A DNA stretch of 41,657 bases, taken from positions 754,014 through 795,670 of the forward strand of contig NC_017390.1 of the NCBI RefSeq assembly GCF_000026985.1, read 5' to 3'. Below the pieces are notes generated by a model. It ran no database searches. It was given only the letters and a program-made list of their open reading frames with translations, and was not told the origin of the DNA. The translations under genes and the position numbers were made by a program. This document shows, in pieces, positions 19,063-27,043 of the stretch (position 1 is its first letter; each line of letters begins with the position of its first letter). The DNA is from Erwinia pyrifoliae DSM 12163. Lineage in GTDB: Bacteria > Pseudomonadota > Gammaproteobacteria > Enterobacterales > Enterobacteriaceae.

Positions 19063-19722
19063 CTATTTTTCCGAGGTGGCCGACGGCAGATCATCCTCAT
19101 TATCTTCTTTCACCGGGTTATTGGCGGTGAGCAGGAACGGTGACTGCTGCCAGCGCGTGCGGCGGTCGCGCAGCAGCGTGCGGGTGAGAATAATACCGAT
19201 AGCCAGCGCCAGCAGCATCATCAGGCGCAGAATATTGGTGGTGTTATCCACCTGTTTGGCTTCGGTGACCAACACATGGGTGTCGAGCGTAACGCGCAGA
19301 AAACCGCCGGGGCCGTCTTTGCTCTCCAGCGGTTGGACAATCTGATGGTTGAAATAGCTGCCGGCGCGCTGTCCGTCGAGCGCCAGGCGATCGCGCACAT
19401 TGATATTTTCACCGCTGCGCGCCACCAGGTTGCCCGCGCCATCGTACAGTGAAATATCAAGAATACGGCTTTCATGCGTCAGCTGATTAAGCGTATCGAC
19501 GATTTTTTGCTGATTATCGTCGGTATTATCCATCAGCGGCGTCAGACTCCAGGCGACCTGACGGGTCAGCGTATGCGCCAGCTCCTCAACCTGTTCGGAA
19601 CGTGCCGCCTGATGGCTCAGACTGAACCATGATGCGCCCTGCATGAGCACAACCAGTAACGCAAGGCAGATCAGTACGATCGCCGTGCGGTGCAGGCGAA
19701 ACTTGATTTTGGCTTTTGCCAT
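19063..19722 (-). CDS. smp: Smp/YtjB membrane protein (219 aa)
   Basis: Inner-membrane protein with two helices flanking a periplasmic domain: AIVLICLALLVVLMQGASWF near the N-terminus and LMMLLALAIGIILTRTLL after about 150 residues, then a short polar cytoplasmic tail. It matches E. coli YtjB along most of its length (GENINVRDRLALDGQRAG, LDTHVLVTEAKQVDNTTNI). The start at 19722 gives MAKAKIKFRLHR as in E. coli; a longer start at 19752 is unlikely. It diverges from serB, as in E. coli. The cellular role is not known. Confidence 0.92.
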   Translation of the reverse strand: MAKAKIKFRLHRTAIVLICLALLVVLMQGASWFSLSHQAARSEQVEELAHTLTRQVAWSLTPLMDNTDDNQQKIVDTLNQLTHESRILDISLYDGAGNLVARSGENINVRDRLALDGQRAGSYFNHQIVQPLESKDGPGGFLRVTLDTHVLVTEAKQVDNTTNILRLMMLLALAIGIILTRTLLRDRRTRWQQSPFLLTANNPVKEDNEDDLPSATSEK

Positions 19723-19837
19723 GTCGACCCTTAAAAATTGCCAGATAAACACCTGCCGCCTGAAGTCGGGCGGGGATAGCTTTATGTTGCCAGAAGGCGG
19801 GCTTACAGGGTAGCCTCTTGCCAGGTTTTAATGCTCT

Positions 19838-19859
19838 CCCTGTTTTGCGCATAACAGGG
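19838..19859 (+). repeat. Inverted repeat in the serB leader
   Basis: CCCTGTT (19838-19844) pairs with AACAGGG (19853-19859), 25 bases ahead of the serB ATG. It may be an operator or a 5' leader hairpin. Confidence 0.35.
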
Positions 19860-19884
19860 GGTAAAAGTCCTTACGGGAGCTGTA

Positions 19885-20862
19885 ATGCCAAATAGTCTGA
19901 CCTGGTGCGACCTGCCTGCAGAAGTCTCTCTCTGGCCGGGATTACCTCTATCTTTAAGCGGTGATGAAGTGATGCCGCTTGACTACCGTGCAGGCCGCAG
20001 CGGCTGGCTGCTGTACGGGCGTCAACTCGATAAAGCCCGGTTGACAGCTTTGCAGCATCAGCTGGGGGCGGCGATGGTCATTGTCAGCGCCTGGGGGGTG
20101 GAAGACTATCAGGTGGTGCGCCTTGCCGGTTCACTGACGCCGCTGGCGACGCGCCTGGCGCATGATGCCGGTCTGGACGTCGCGCCGCTGGGGCGCATTC
20201 CGCACCTGAAAACGCCGGGTCTGCTGGTGATGGATATGGACTCGACGGCGATTGAGATCGAATGTATCGACGAGATAGCCAAACTGGCGGGCAGCGGCGA
20301 GCAGGTTGCCGAGGTGACCGAGCGTGCGATGCGCGGCGAGCTGGACTTTGCCGCCAGCCTGCGCCAGCGCGTGGCCACGCTGAAAGGTGCCGATGCGAAT
20401 ATCCTGAAAACCGTGCGCGATGAGCTGCCGCTGATGCCGGGTCTGACTTCACTGGTGCAAAAGCTTCAGGCGCTGGGCTGGCAGGTGGCGATTGCTTCCG
20501 GCGGCTTCACCTGGTTTGCCGAATATCTGCGTGATACGCTGCAACTGTCGGCGGCGGTAGCCAACGAGCTGGAAATCCGCGACGGTAAACTGACCGGTGA
20601 AGTGGTGGGCGATATTGTCGATGCACAATACAAAGCGGATACGCTGCGAAAGCTGGCAACACGTTTTGCCATTTCACCGCAGCAGACGGTCGCCGTTGGC
20701 GATGGTGCCAACGACCTGCCAATGATTAAAGCCTCGGCGCTCGGCATTGCTTACCATGCCAAGCCGAAGGTCAATCAACAGAGCGAATTCATTATCCGCC
20801 ATGCGGACCTGATGGGGGTGTTTTGCATCCTCAGCGGTAGCCTGATCCACGAAGAGCGTTAA
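19885..20862 (+). CDS. serB: Phosphoserine phosphatase
   Basis: Last step of serine synthesis: hydrolyses O-phosphoserine. HAD-superfamily enzyme with the DxDxT nucleophile motif at Asp117-Thr121 (LLVMDMDSTAIEIE), the Ser motif SGGFTWF, Lys in KADTLRKLA, and GDGANDLPM near the C-terminus. The roughly 110 residues before the HAD domain form the usual regulatory-type N-terminus. 325 residues versus 322 in E. coli. radA starts ten bases after the stop, so the two form an operon, and nadR follows. Confidence 0.97.
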   Translation: MPNSLTWCDLPAEVSLWPGLPLSLSGDEVMPLDYRAGRSGWLLYGRQLDKARLTALQHQLGAAMVIVSAWGVEDYQVVRLAGSLTPLATRLAHDAGLDVAPLGRIPHLKTPGLLVMDMDSTAIEIECIDEIAKLAGSGEQVAEVTERAMRGELDFAASLRQRVATLKGADANILKTVRDELPLMPGLTSLVQKLQALGWQVAIASGGFTWFAEYLRDTLQLSAAVANELEIRDGKLTGEVVGDIVDAQYKADTLRKLATRFAISPQQTVAVGDGANDLPMIKASALGIAYHAKPKVNQQSEFIIRHADLMGVFCILSGSLIHEER

Positions 20863-20871
20863 GGGGAAGAT

Positions 20872-22254
20872 TTGGCCAAAGCGGTAAAGCGCGCTTTTGT
20901 TTGTAATGAATGCGGCGCAGATTATCCTCGCTGGCAGGGGCAATGCAGCGCCTGCCATGCCTGGAATACCATCACCGAAGTGCGTCTGGCGGCATCGCCC
21001 ACCGTGGCACGCAATGAACGTCTGACGGGTTATGCCGGCAGTGCTGGCCCCAGCCGGGTGCAGAAGCTGTCGGAGATCAGTCTTGATGAGCTGCCGCGTT
21101 TCTCTACCGGCTTTAAAGAGTTCGACCGCGTGCTCGGCGGCGGCGTGGTGCCGGGCAGTGCCATCCTGATCGGCGGTAATCCCGGTGCCGGGAAAAGTAC
21201 CCTGTTGCTGCAAACCCTGTGCCGGCTGGCAGAGGGGATGAAAACCCTGTACGTCACCGGGGAAGAGTCGCTGCAACAGGTCGCCATGCGCGCCCACCGG
21301 CTGGGATTACCCACCGCCAACCTGAATATGCTGTCGGAAACCAGCATTGAGCAGATCTGCCTGATCGCTGAACAGGAACAGCCGAAGCTGATGGTGATCG
21401 ACTCGATCCAGGTGATGCATATGGCGGATATCCAGTCTTCACCCGGCAGCGTTGCTCAGGTGCGTGAAACCGCCGCTTACCTGACGCGCTTTGCCAAAAC
21501 CAAAGGCGTGGCTATCGTAATGGTCGGCCACGTCACCAAAGATGGCTCGCTGGCAGGGCCAAAAGTACTGGAGCACTGTATCGACTGCTCGGTACTGCTG
21601 GATGGCGATGCCGACTCGCGCTTTCGTACCCTGCGCAGCCATAAAAACCGTTTTGGCGCGGTCAATGAGCTGGGCGTATTTGCCATGACCGAGCAGGGGC
21701 TGCGCGAAGTCAGCAACCCGTCGGCAATCTTCCTGAGCCGGGGGGATGAAATTACCTCCGGTAGCTCGGTGATGGTGCTGTGGGAAGGGACGCGTCCGCT
21801 GTTGGTCGAGATCCAGGCGCTGGTGGACCATTCGATGATGGGTAACCCCCGGCGCGTTGCCGTGGGGCTGGAACAGAACCGTCTGGCGATCCTGTTGGCA
21901 GTACTACACCGCCACGGCGGCCTGCAAATGGCCGACCAGGACGTGTTCGTTAACGTGGTCGGCGGCGTCAAGGTAACGGAAACCAGCGCCGATCTGGCGC
22001 TGATGCTGTCAATGGTCTCCAGCCTGCGCGACCGTCCGCTGCCGCACGACCTGGTGGTCTTTGGTGAAGTGGGGCTGGCGGGAGAAATACGTCCGGTACC
22101 CAGCGGACAGGAGCGTATTTCTGAAGCGGCCAAACATGGATTCCGCCGGGCGATTGTTCCCACCGCCAACGTGCCGAAGAAGCCGCCGGAAAATATGAAA
22201 GTGTACGGTGTGAAGAAGCTGGCCGATGCGCTGGCCATCCTTGACGACCTATAA
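20872..22254 (+). CDS. radA: DNA repair ATPase RadA
   Basis: RecA-like ATPase that promotes branch migration in recombination and repair. 460 residues starting at TTG 20872 (GGGGAAG upstream), matching E. coli MAKAPKRAF. Parts in order: a C4 zinc finger (Cys11, 14, 25, 28), Walker A GGNPGAGKST near residue 100, Walker B LMVIDSIQ, the RadA-specific HKNRFGAVNELGVF motif, and a C-terminal Lon-protease-like domain (GGVKVTETSADLA, EVGLAGEIRPV). Probably co-transcribed with serB and nadR. Confidence 0.97.
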   Translation: MAKAVKRAFVCNECGADYPRWQGQCSACHAWNTITEVRLAASPTVARNERLTGYAGSAGPSRVQKLSEISLDELPRFSTGFKEFDRVLGGGVVPGSAILIGGNPGAGKSTLLLQTLCRLAEGMKTLYVTGEESLQQVAMRAHRLGLPTANLNMLSETSIEQICLIAEQEQPKLMVIDSIQVMHMADIQSSPGSVAQVRETAAYLTRFAKTKGVAIVMVGHVTKDGSLAGPKVLEHCIDCSVLLDGDADSRFRTLRSHKNRFGAVNELGVFAMTEQGLREVSNPSAIFLSRGDEITSGSSVMVLWEGTRPLLVEIQALVDHSMMGNPRRVAVGLEQNRLAILLAVLHRHGGLQMADQDVFVNVVGGVKVTETSADLALMLSMVSSLRDRPLPHDLVVFGEVGLAGEIRPVPSGQERISEAAKHGFRRAIVPTANVPKKPPENMKVYGVKKLADALAILDDL

Positions 22255-22302
22255 TGACATGACGCGGGCCGGTACGGCTCGCCGATCCTGCAGGAGGCAT
22301 AC

Positions 22303-23529
22303 GTGTCGTCTTTTGACTATCTGAAAACCGCAATCCGGCAGCAGGGCTGTACTCTGCAACAGGTGGCCGATGCCAGCGGCATGACTAAGGGCTATCTTAG
22401 CCAGCTGCTGAATGCCAAAATTAAAAGCCCCAGCGCGCAGAAGCTTGAGGCGCTGCACCGCTTCCTCGGACTGGAGTTTCCGCGCCGCGAAAAGAGCATT
22501 GGCGTGGTAGTTGGTAAGTTCTACCCGCTGCATACCGGGCATATTTATCTTATCCAGCGCGCCTGTAGCCAGGTTGACGAGCTGCATATCATCATGGGCT
22601 ACGACGAGCCGCGTGACCGCAAGCTGTTTGAAGAGAGCGCCATGTCGCAGCAGCCCACGGTGAGCGATCGTCTGCGCTGGCTGCTGCAGACCTTCAAATA
22701 CCAGAAAAACATCCATATTCATTCTTTTAATGAACAGGGGATGGAGCCGTACCCGCACGGCTGGGACGTCTGGAGCGCCGGTATTCAAGAGTTTATGGCA
22801 GATCGGGGCATTATCCCGGATTTGATCTACACCAGCGAAGAGGCCGATGCGCCGCAGTTCCGCACTCATCTCGGTGTGGAGGCGGTGCTGATCGATCCGA
22901 AGCGTTCATTTATGAATATCAGCGGTGGCCAAATCCGTCAGGATCCGTTCCACTACTGGGAATATATCCCCACCGAGGTGAAGCCGTTCTTTGTACGCAC
23001 CGTGGCGATCCTCGGCGGTGAGTCGAGCGGTAAGTCAACGCTGGTCAACAAGCTGGCTAATATCTTCAATACCACCAGCGCCTGGGAATTTGGCCGCGAC
23101 TATGTGTTCTCCCATCTGGGCGGCGATGAAATGGCGTTGCAGTACTCCGACTACGACAAAATCGCCCTCGGCCAGGCACAGTACATCGACTTTGCGGTAA
23201 AATACGCCAACAAGGTGGCATTTATCGATACCGATTTTGTCACTACTCAGGCATTCTGCAAAAAGTATGAAGGGCGTGAACACCCGTTTGTGCAGGCGCT
23301 GATTGATGAGTATCGTTTCGACCTGGTGATACTGGTGGAGAACAACGTGCCCTGGGTGGCGGATGGGTTACGCAGCCTGGGCAGCTCGGTGGATCGCAAA
23401 GAGTTCCAGGCGCTGCTGATGTCGTTGCTGGAAGAGAATAATATCAGCTATGTGCAGGTTAAACAGGACAACTATGATGAGCGCTTTCTGCGCTGCGTGG
23501 AACTGGTAAAAGAGATGCTCGGCGCTTAA
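22303..23529 (+). CDS. nadR: Trifunctional NAD regulator: repressor, NMN adenylyltransferase, ribosylnicotinamide kinase
   Basis: Represses NAD-synthesis genes and salvages nicotinamide riboside. Three domains: Cro/C1-type helix-turn-helix at residues about 15-40 (CTLQQVADASGMTKGYLSQL); adenylyltransferase with GKFYPLHTGH at about 70-79 and the YTSEEAD/SGGQIR motifs; C-terminal kinase with Walker A GGESSGKST at about 237-245. 408 residues (E. coli 410). GTG 22303 with CAGGAGG upstream gives the conserved MSSFDYLKTAI. Confidence 0.97.
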   Translation: MSSFDYLKTAIRQQGCTLQQVADASGMTKGYLSQLLNAKIKSPSAQKLEALHRFLGLEFPRREKSIGVVVGKFYPLHTGHIYLIQRACSQVDELHIIMGYDEPRDRKLFEESAMSQQPTVSDRLRWLLQTFKYQKNIHIHSFNEQGMEPYPHGWDVWSAGIQEFMADRGIIPDLIYTSEEADAPQFRTHLGVEAVLIDPKRSFMNISGGQIRQDPFHYWEYIPTEVKPFFVRTVAILGGESSGKSTLVNKLANIFNTTSAWEFGRDYVFSHLGGDEMALQYSDYDKIALGQAQYIDFAVKYANKVAFIDTDFVTTQAFCKKYEGREHPFVQALIDEYRFDLVILVENNVPWVADGLRSLGSSVDRKEFQALLMSLLEENNISYVQVKQDNYDERFLRCVELVKEMLGA

Positions 23530-23579
23530 TCGTCATTGTCCTTGCCGGCAGCGCCGCCCGGGTTCCTGCTGTCTGCGAT

Positions 23580-23607
23580 GGTAACGCCTGGCTCACCAGG
23601 CGTTACC
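23580..23607. repeat. Perfect 12-bp inverted repeat after nadR
   Basis: GGTAACGCCTGG (23580-23591) and CCAGGCGTTACC (23596-23607) flank a CTCA loop without a mismatch. No T-tract follows on either strand. The rest of 23608-23911 is AT-rich leader DNA of the next gene, with a TATACT at 23865-23870 as a weak -10 candidate; nothing else is recognised. Confidence 0.6.
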
Positions 23608-23911
23608 TAAATATTGCACCCACCCTTATGTAAACTCCAAGCAGCGGGAATTTGCGGTGGACGATCAATGGTCATCTCAGCGCTTTTTTTTCAGTTTTGC
23701 AGCCGCGATCACAACCGGTCCCTGGCCAGACATTTTGTCCATTTTTCCCCTAATTTTTTCCGCCTACACCTCATTCTATCTGATTGAAAATTAGCATATA
23801 AATCAGGTTTGCTTTGCTTGAAAAATAAACAGCTGCCGCGCAGCGCATTAAATGCAAAAACGCATATACTTAAAGAACGCCAACAGGCGTATTTATTGTG
23901 GAGGGCTTATC

Positions 23912-25150
23912 ATGCGCCCTGGCAATCCCGGCCGGCTGGGAAAGGTTGGGCTGGCAATCCTGCTTGCATTATCTCTGGCTGCTTGCAGCGGCGGCGGCGG
24001 TAGTCGTTCAGGCGATACGGCAAAACACACTACGGCAGCAAGTGCCGGCAGTGGCAGTGGATCAAACGGCAGTGCATCAACCAGTGGTAACGGATCCGGC
24101 GGTGGTTCATCGGGCAGCGGCAGTGGTTCAGGCTCCGGTGGCTCCTCGGGTGGTGGTGCCTCATCGGGCAGCGGTGGTTCATCGGGCAGCGGCGGTGGTT
24201 CTGGCTCCGGTGTGCTGACCACCGGTACTATTCTTAACAGCGTGGGGGCTGCGGTCGGCAATGTGGGATCGCAGGTCAGCAGTATTTCTACCCAGACGCC
24301 GATTGGCAACCTGCCGGTTGGTGGCTCGGGCGTTGTCACATTACTTGACAGCGCAGGACATGCCGTGACTGCTGTCGGCAGCGGCATACAAAATGGTGTG
24401 GGTCAGTTAGGTAGCAATCCTAATGCTATTGGCGTTACCGCCGCAGGGGTTCCTACAGGGGTGGCTATACTGGGAACCGGTATCAGCGGGCTGGGAAATT
24501 CACTGTCCGGTACCACGGCTAACACGCCGCTTGGTGGCGTCACGGGCACCGGTGGCAATCTGGTCAGTTCGGTCGGTGGGCTGGTGACCTCTACCGGCAA
24601 CGGCCTGGCGCAGAGCCTGCAAACGGGTCCTGCATCCGGTGTGACCACGGCCGCAACTGGCCTGGTCACGCCGATAGTGGGCCAGGTACAGGGCGTGACT
24701 CAGGGCGTGGGTGGCGCAACCGGTTTGGGCGCGCCTGTCAGCGGTTTACTTAACAGTGTGGGTAACGTTGTGACCGGCGTCGGAACGCAAATCAGTACCA
24801 CGACACCGGCTTTAAACGGTCTGGGTCAGGCCGAGCAGAATACCGGGATAGCGGTTTCTCAAACCGGTGGACTTGTTACCCCAGCGGGTAGCAGCCCCTC
24901 CGGCGGACTGCTCAGCGGTGGCCTGTCACTCAGTGGAGCAGGGGCAGGAGCAGGAGCGGCTGCGGTGAGTGGGCCACTGGGTAGCGTCGCAACTGCGGTG
25001 GCAGGATCGGCTGCGGTGAGCGGGTCACTGGGTGGTATCGTCACTACGCCTGCGGGCGCGGCTTCACCTGGCGGTTTACCGCTGATTGGTAATACGGTGA
25101 GCGGCTTAACATCTGGAGTGAATTCAGGGTTAATCGCCCCGCACCACTAA
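23912..25150 (+). CDS. Gly/Ser-rich repetitive lipoprotein, candidate cargo of the adjacent TpsB transporter (412 aa)
   Basis: ATG 23912 with GGAGGG seven bases upstream is chosen over 23852. It gives a lipoprotein signal: GRLGKVGLAILLALSLAAC with lipobox LAAC and Ser at +2, which favours the outer membrane. Next comes a low-complexity Gly/Ser linker (residues about 45-100), then some 310 residues rich in Gly, Ser, Thr, Val, Ala, Leu and Asn with almost no charged residues. A loose motif recurs, of the type (N/S)SVGxxVxxVG and TPxGxL. It ends GLIAPHH. There is no TPS domain, no haemagglutinin repeats and no Gly-X-Y collagen pattern, though some annotation schemes label such proteins collagen-like. 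A terminator hairpin lies between it and the transporter gene. I know of no assigned function; a surface-displayed or exported structural protein is the inference. Confidence 0.8.
   Translation: MRPGNPGRLGKVGLAILLALSLAACSGGGGSRSGDTAKHTTAASAGSGSGSNGSASTSGNGSGGGSSGSGSGSGSGGSSGGGASSGSGGSSGSGGGSGSGVLTTGTILNSVGAAVGNVGSQVSSISTQTPIGNLPVGGSGVVTLLDSAGHAVTAVGSGIQNGVGQLGSNPNAIGVTAAGVPTGVAILGTGISGLGNSLSGTTANTPLGGVTGTGGNLVSSVGGLVTSTGNGLAQSLQTGPASGVTTAATGLVTPIVGQVQGVTQGVGGATGLGAPVSGLLNSVGNVVTGVGTQISTTTPALNGLGQAEQNTGIAVSQTGGLVTPAGSSPSGGLLSGGLSLSGAGAGAGAAAVSGPLGSVATAVAGSAAVSGSLGGIVTTPAGAASPGGLPLIGNTVSGLTSGVNSGLIAPHH
24951..25033 (+). repeat. Direct duplication inside the lipoprotein gene
   Basis: The 32 bases at 24951-24982 recur at 25002-25033, 51 bp (17 codons) later, with three mismatches. 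Both copies encode a GAAAVSG(P/S)LG-type peptide. Together with the repetitive Gly/Ser tract (about 24045-24215) this points to growth of the gene by internal duplication. Confidence 0.75.
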
Positions 25151-25169
25151 CAACGGAATGTCTTTATAT

Positions 25170-25194
25170 GCCCCCTGTTTACAGGGGGCCTTTT
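25170..25194 (+). terminator. Terminator between lipoprotein and transporter genes
   Basis: GCCCCCTG (25170-25177) pairs with CAGGGGGC (25182-25189), loop TTTA, then CTTTT. As it sits inside a likely operon it could reduce downstream expression, giving more lipoprotein than transporter. Confidence 0.7.
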
Positions 25195-25209
25195 GCCCGG
25201 AACGGGCTG

Positions 25210-26949
25210 ATGGAGACAATTATTTTGAAAATAAAACCAAGCGTTGTTGTTTTTATCACCATCGTCAGTGGCCAAAGCTCGGGCGAAATGCTGCCAACGC
25301 TGATTGACCCCAATAATCCCACCCGGCAGTCCAGAGATGTGCCCGGCCCCGAACCCGCGCGCTCGCCAGCACCGACAGGATCGCTTCCTGAATTAGCCGC
25401 ACCGCCGCCAGCGATGACGTTGCAAACCCTGGTCACCTTTGATCGTATCCACTTTATTGGCGGAACGCGATATCCACTGGCCACCCTGACAGAGCCATTT
25501 AGCGCGCTGGTGGGGAAAAAGGTTCCCCTGCAGACGTTACTGGCCGCCACCGACAGCATTACTCAACGCTATCATCGCGATGGTTATCCTCTCTCCTATG
25601 CGTATATTCCTGCCGATAATTTCCACCAGGGGGTGCTTAACATTGGTCTGGTGGAAGGGTATGTCGCTAACAGCCAGATACGCAGCGATAACCAGCAGAT
25701 TGGCCGTTGGCTGGGCGCTCTGTCGCAGCGGATTATGGCAGAGAAACCATTAACTCAGGACACTTTCGATCGCTACAGCATGCTGATGGCGAGGACGCCG
25801 GATACCAAAGTGAAGGCAACGGCTAAAAATCCCGAAAATATTTATGGCGCGACCGTTTTGGATGTCGATGCGCAGCGTACCCATAACTGGAATGTAATTA
25901 ACACCCTGGATATGCGCAAAAAGCAAAGTCTGGACCTGGTGAGTGCCACACTCAGCGGATTAACGCCTTACGGTGAGCAATTGGGCGTGGCTACCATCAT
26001 CCCGTTGAATAACCAGACCCGTGAATCGTATCTCGGGCTGAACTACCAGCAGTTCCTGGGCGACGATGGTCTGCAACTGCAGGTCAAAGGCAGTTATCTC
26101 AACCAAAACCCCAGGGATTTCACCACATTATTGACGCAGGCCAACGGCGTGAATATTAATGCGCGTGAGAAAGAGGTGCTGTACAACGCCGGGGTGGGGC
26201 TGAACTATCCGCTATTACTCACGGCTAAGCAACAGTGGAGCCTGGGTGGCGAGCTGGACTATGTTCATAAGCGCTATGACTATACGCTACAGGCCGAGCA
26301 GGGCGGGCAGACGGTGAGTCTGCCCGCTATCAACCAGCACCTTCGTTATCCGGCAGCAGAGCTTAACCTGTCCGGCAGTCGTCAGTATCAGCAGGCCAGC
26401 TGGAATACGCGCTTCAGCGTGCGCCAGGGGATAGACGGTCTGGGTGCCAGCAATACTACCGGCCCCGGGGACCTCTCCTTTACCCGCTGGCGCTTCAATG
26501 GTGATGCTGCATGGGTATTTAATCAAAAATGGCGTCTGAGTAGCGCCGTAGAGGGGGACTGGTCTGACAGCTCCTTGCCGGAGCCGGAACGCCTCACCTT
26601 TGGCGCTTTCCATTTTGGCCGTGGCTATCCCGATTCAGGTGCTACGGGTGATTACGGTATGGGCGGCCAGGTCGAGATGCGTTATCTCCACGATCGCAGT
26701 ACGGGGGACTGGGTTAAAACCATTCAGCCTTATGTGATGATCGATGCTGCCCACACCGCTTTTCATCAGTCGGGGCTGGCCAGCCAGAAGCTGGCCTCGT
26801 ATGGGGCCGGGGTAACGTTTGGTGATAACCGGCACTACGCCCTGTCGCTGGAAGCGGCACGTCCGATTGCCGATGTGCCGATTGACAGTAGCAAGCGCGA
26901 CTGGCGTTTCAGCGCGACCTTCACTTACAACTTTAACAGCGGTACCTGA
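25210..26949 (+). CDS. ShlB/FhaC/HecB-family (TpsB) outer-membrane transporter (579 aa)
   Basis: Two-partner-secretion type transporter. A Pro-rich N-terminal stretch (residues about 30-70) leads into POTRA domains, recognisable by FDRIHFIGGTRYPLATL and ITQRYHRDGYPLSYAYIPADN. A C-terminal beta-barrel follows, with the loop-6 motif FHFGRGYPDS corresponding to the conserved RGY of Omp85/TpsB proteins; it ends FSATFTYNFNSGT. The long frame opens at ATG 25168, but that codon overlaps the terminator stem. ATG 25210, or TTG 25225 with GGAG nine bases upstream, is better; the TTG would leave a short signal peptide MKIKPSVVVFITIV. No TpsA gene (haemagglutinin or haemolysin) is adjacent; the upstream gene is the Gly/Ser-rich lipoprotein. 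Confidence 0.88.
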   Translation: METIILKIKPSVVVFITIVSGQSSGEMLPTLIDPNNPTRQSRDVPGPEPARSPAPTGSLPELAAPPPAMTLQTLVTFDRIHFIGGTRYPLATLTEPFSALVGKKVPLQTLLAATDSITQRYHRDGYPLSYAYIPADNFHQGVLNIGLVEGYVANSQIRSDNQQIGRWLGALSQRIMAEKPLTQDTFDRYSMLMARTPDTKVKATAKNPENIYGATVLDVDAQRTHNWNVINTLDMRKKQSLDLVSATLSGLTPYGEQLGVATIIPLNNQTRESYLGLNYQQFLGDDGLQLQVKGSYLNQNPRDFTTLLTQANGVNINAREKEVLYNAGVGLNYPLLLTAKQQWSLGGELDYVHKRYDYTLQAEQGGQTVSLPAINQHLRYPAAELNLSGSRQYQQASWNTRFSVRQGIDGLGASNTTGPGDLSFTRWRFNGDAAWVFNQKWRLSSAVEGDWSDSSLPEPERLTFGAFHFGRGYPDSGATGDYGMGGQVEMRYLHDRSTGDWVKTIQPYVMIDAAHTAFHQSGLASQKLASYGAGVTFGDNRHYALSLEAARPIADVPIDSSKRDWRFSATFTYNFNSGT

Positions 26950-27002
26950 TCCCGCCCCTCGAAAAAGGATGCAGCTCCAGTCGTTGGGCTGCGCCGGGCT
27001 GA

Positions 27003-27034
27003 GAGAAAAGACCGATCCTGACTGGCAGGATCGG
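27003..27034 (-). terminator. Terminator of the oxidoreductase gene
   Basis: CCGATCCTG (27012-27020) pairs with CAGGATCGG (27026-27034), a perfect nine-base stem. On the reverse strand the hairpin is followed by TCTTTTCTCTC. It serves the reverse gene ending at 27044 and may also stop transcription from the TpsB gene. Confidence 0.65.
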
Positions 27035-27043
27035 CAGGCGCGC

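Noticed and set aside
24415..24430. NPN tripeptide in the lipoprotein as a TPS-domain NPNG motif
   Set aside because: It is SNPNAIG, not NPNG(I/L), and the surrounding sequence has none of the other TPS-domain features.
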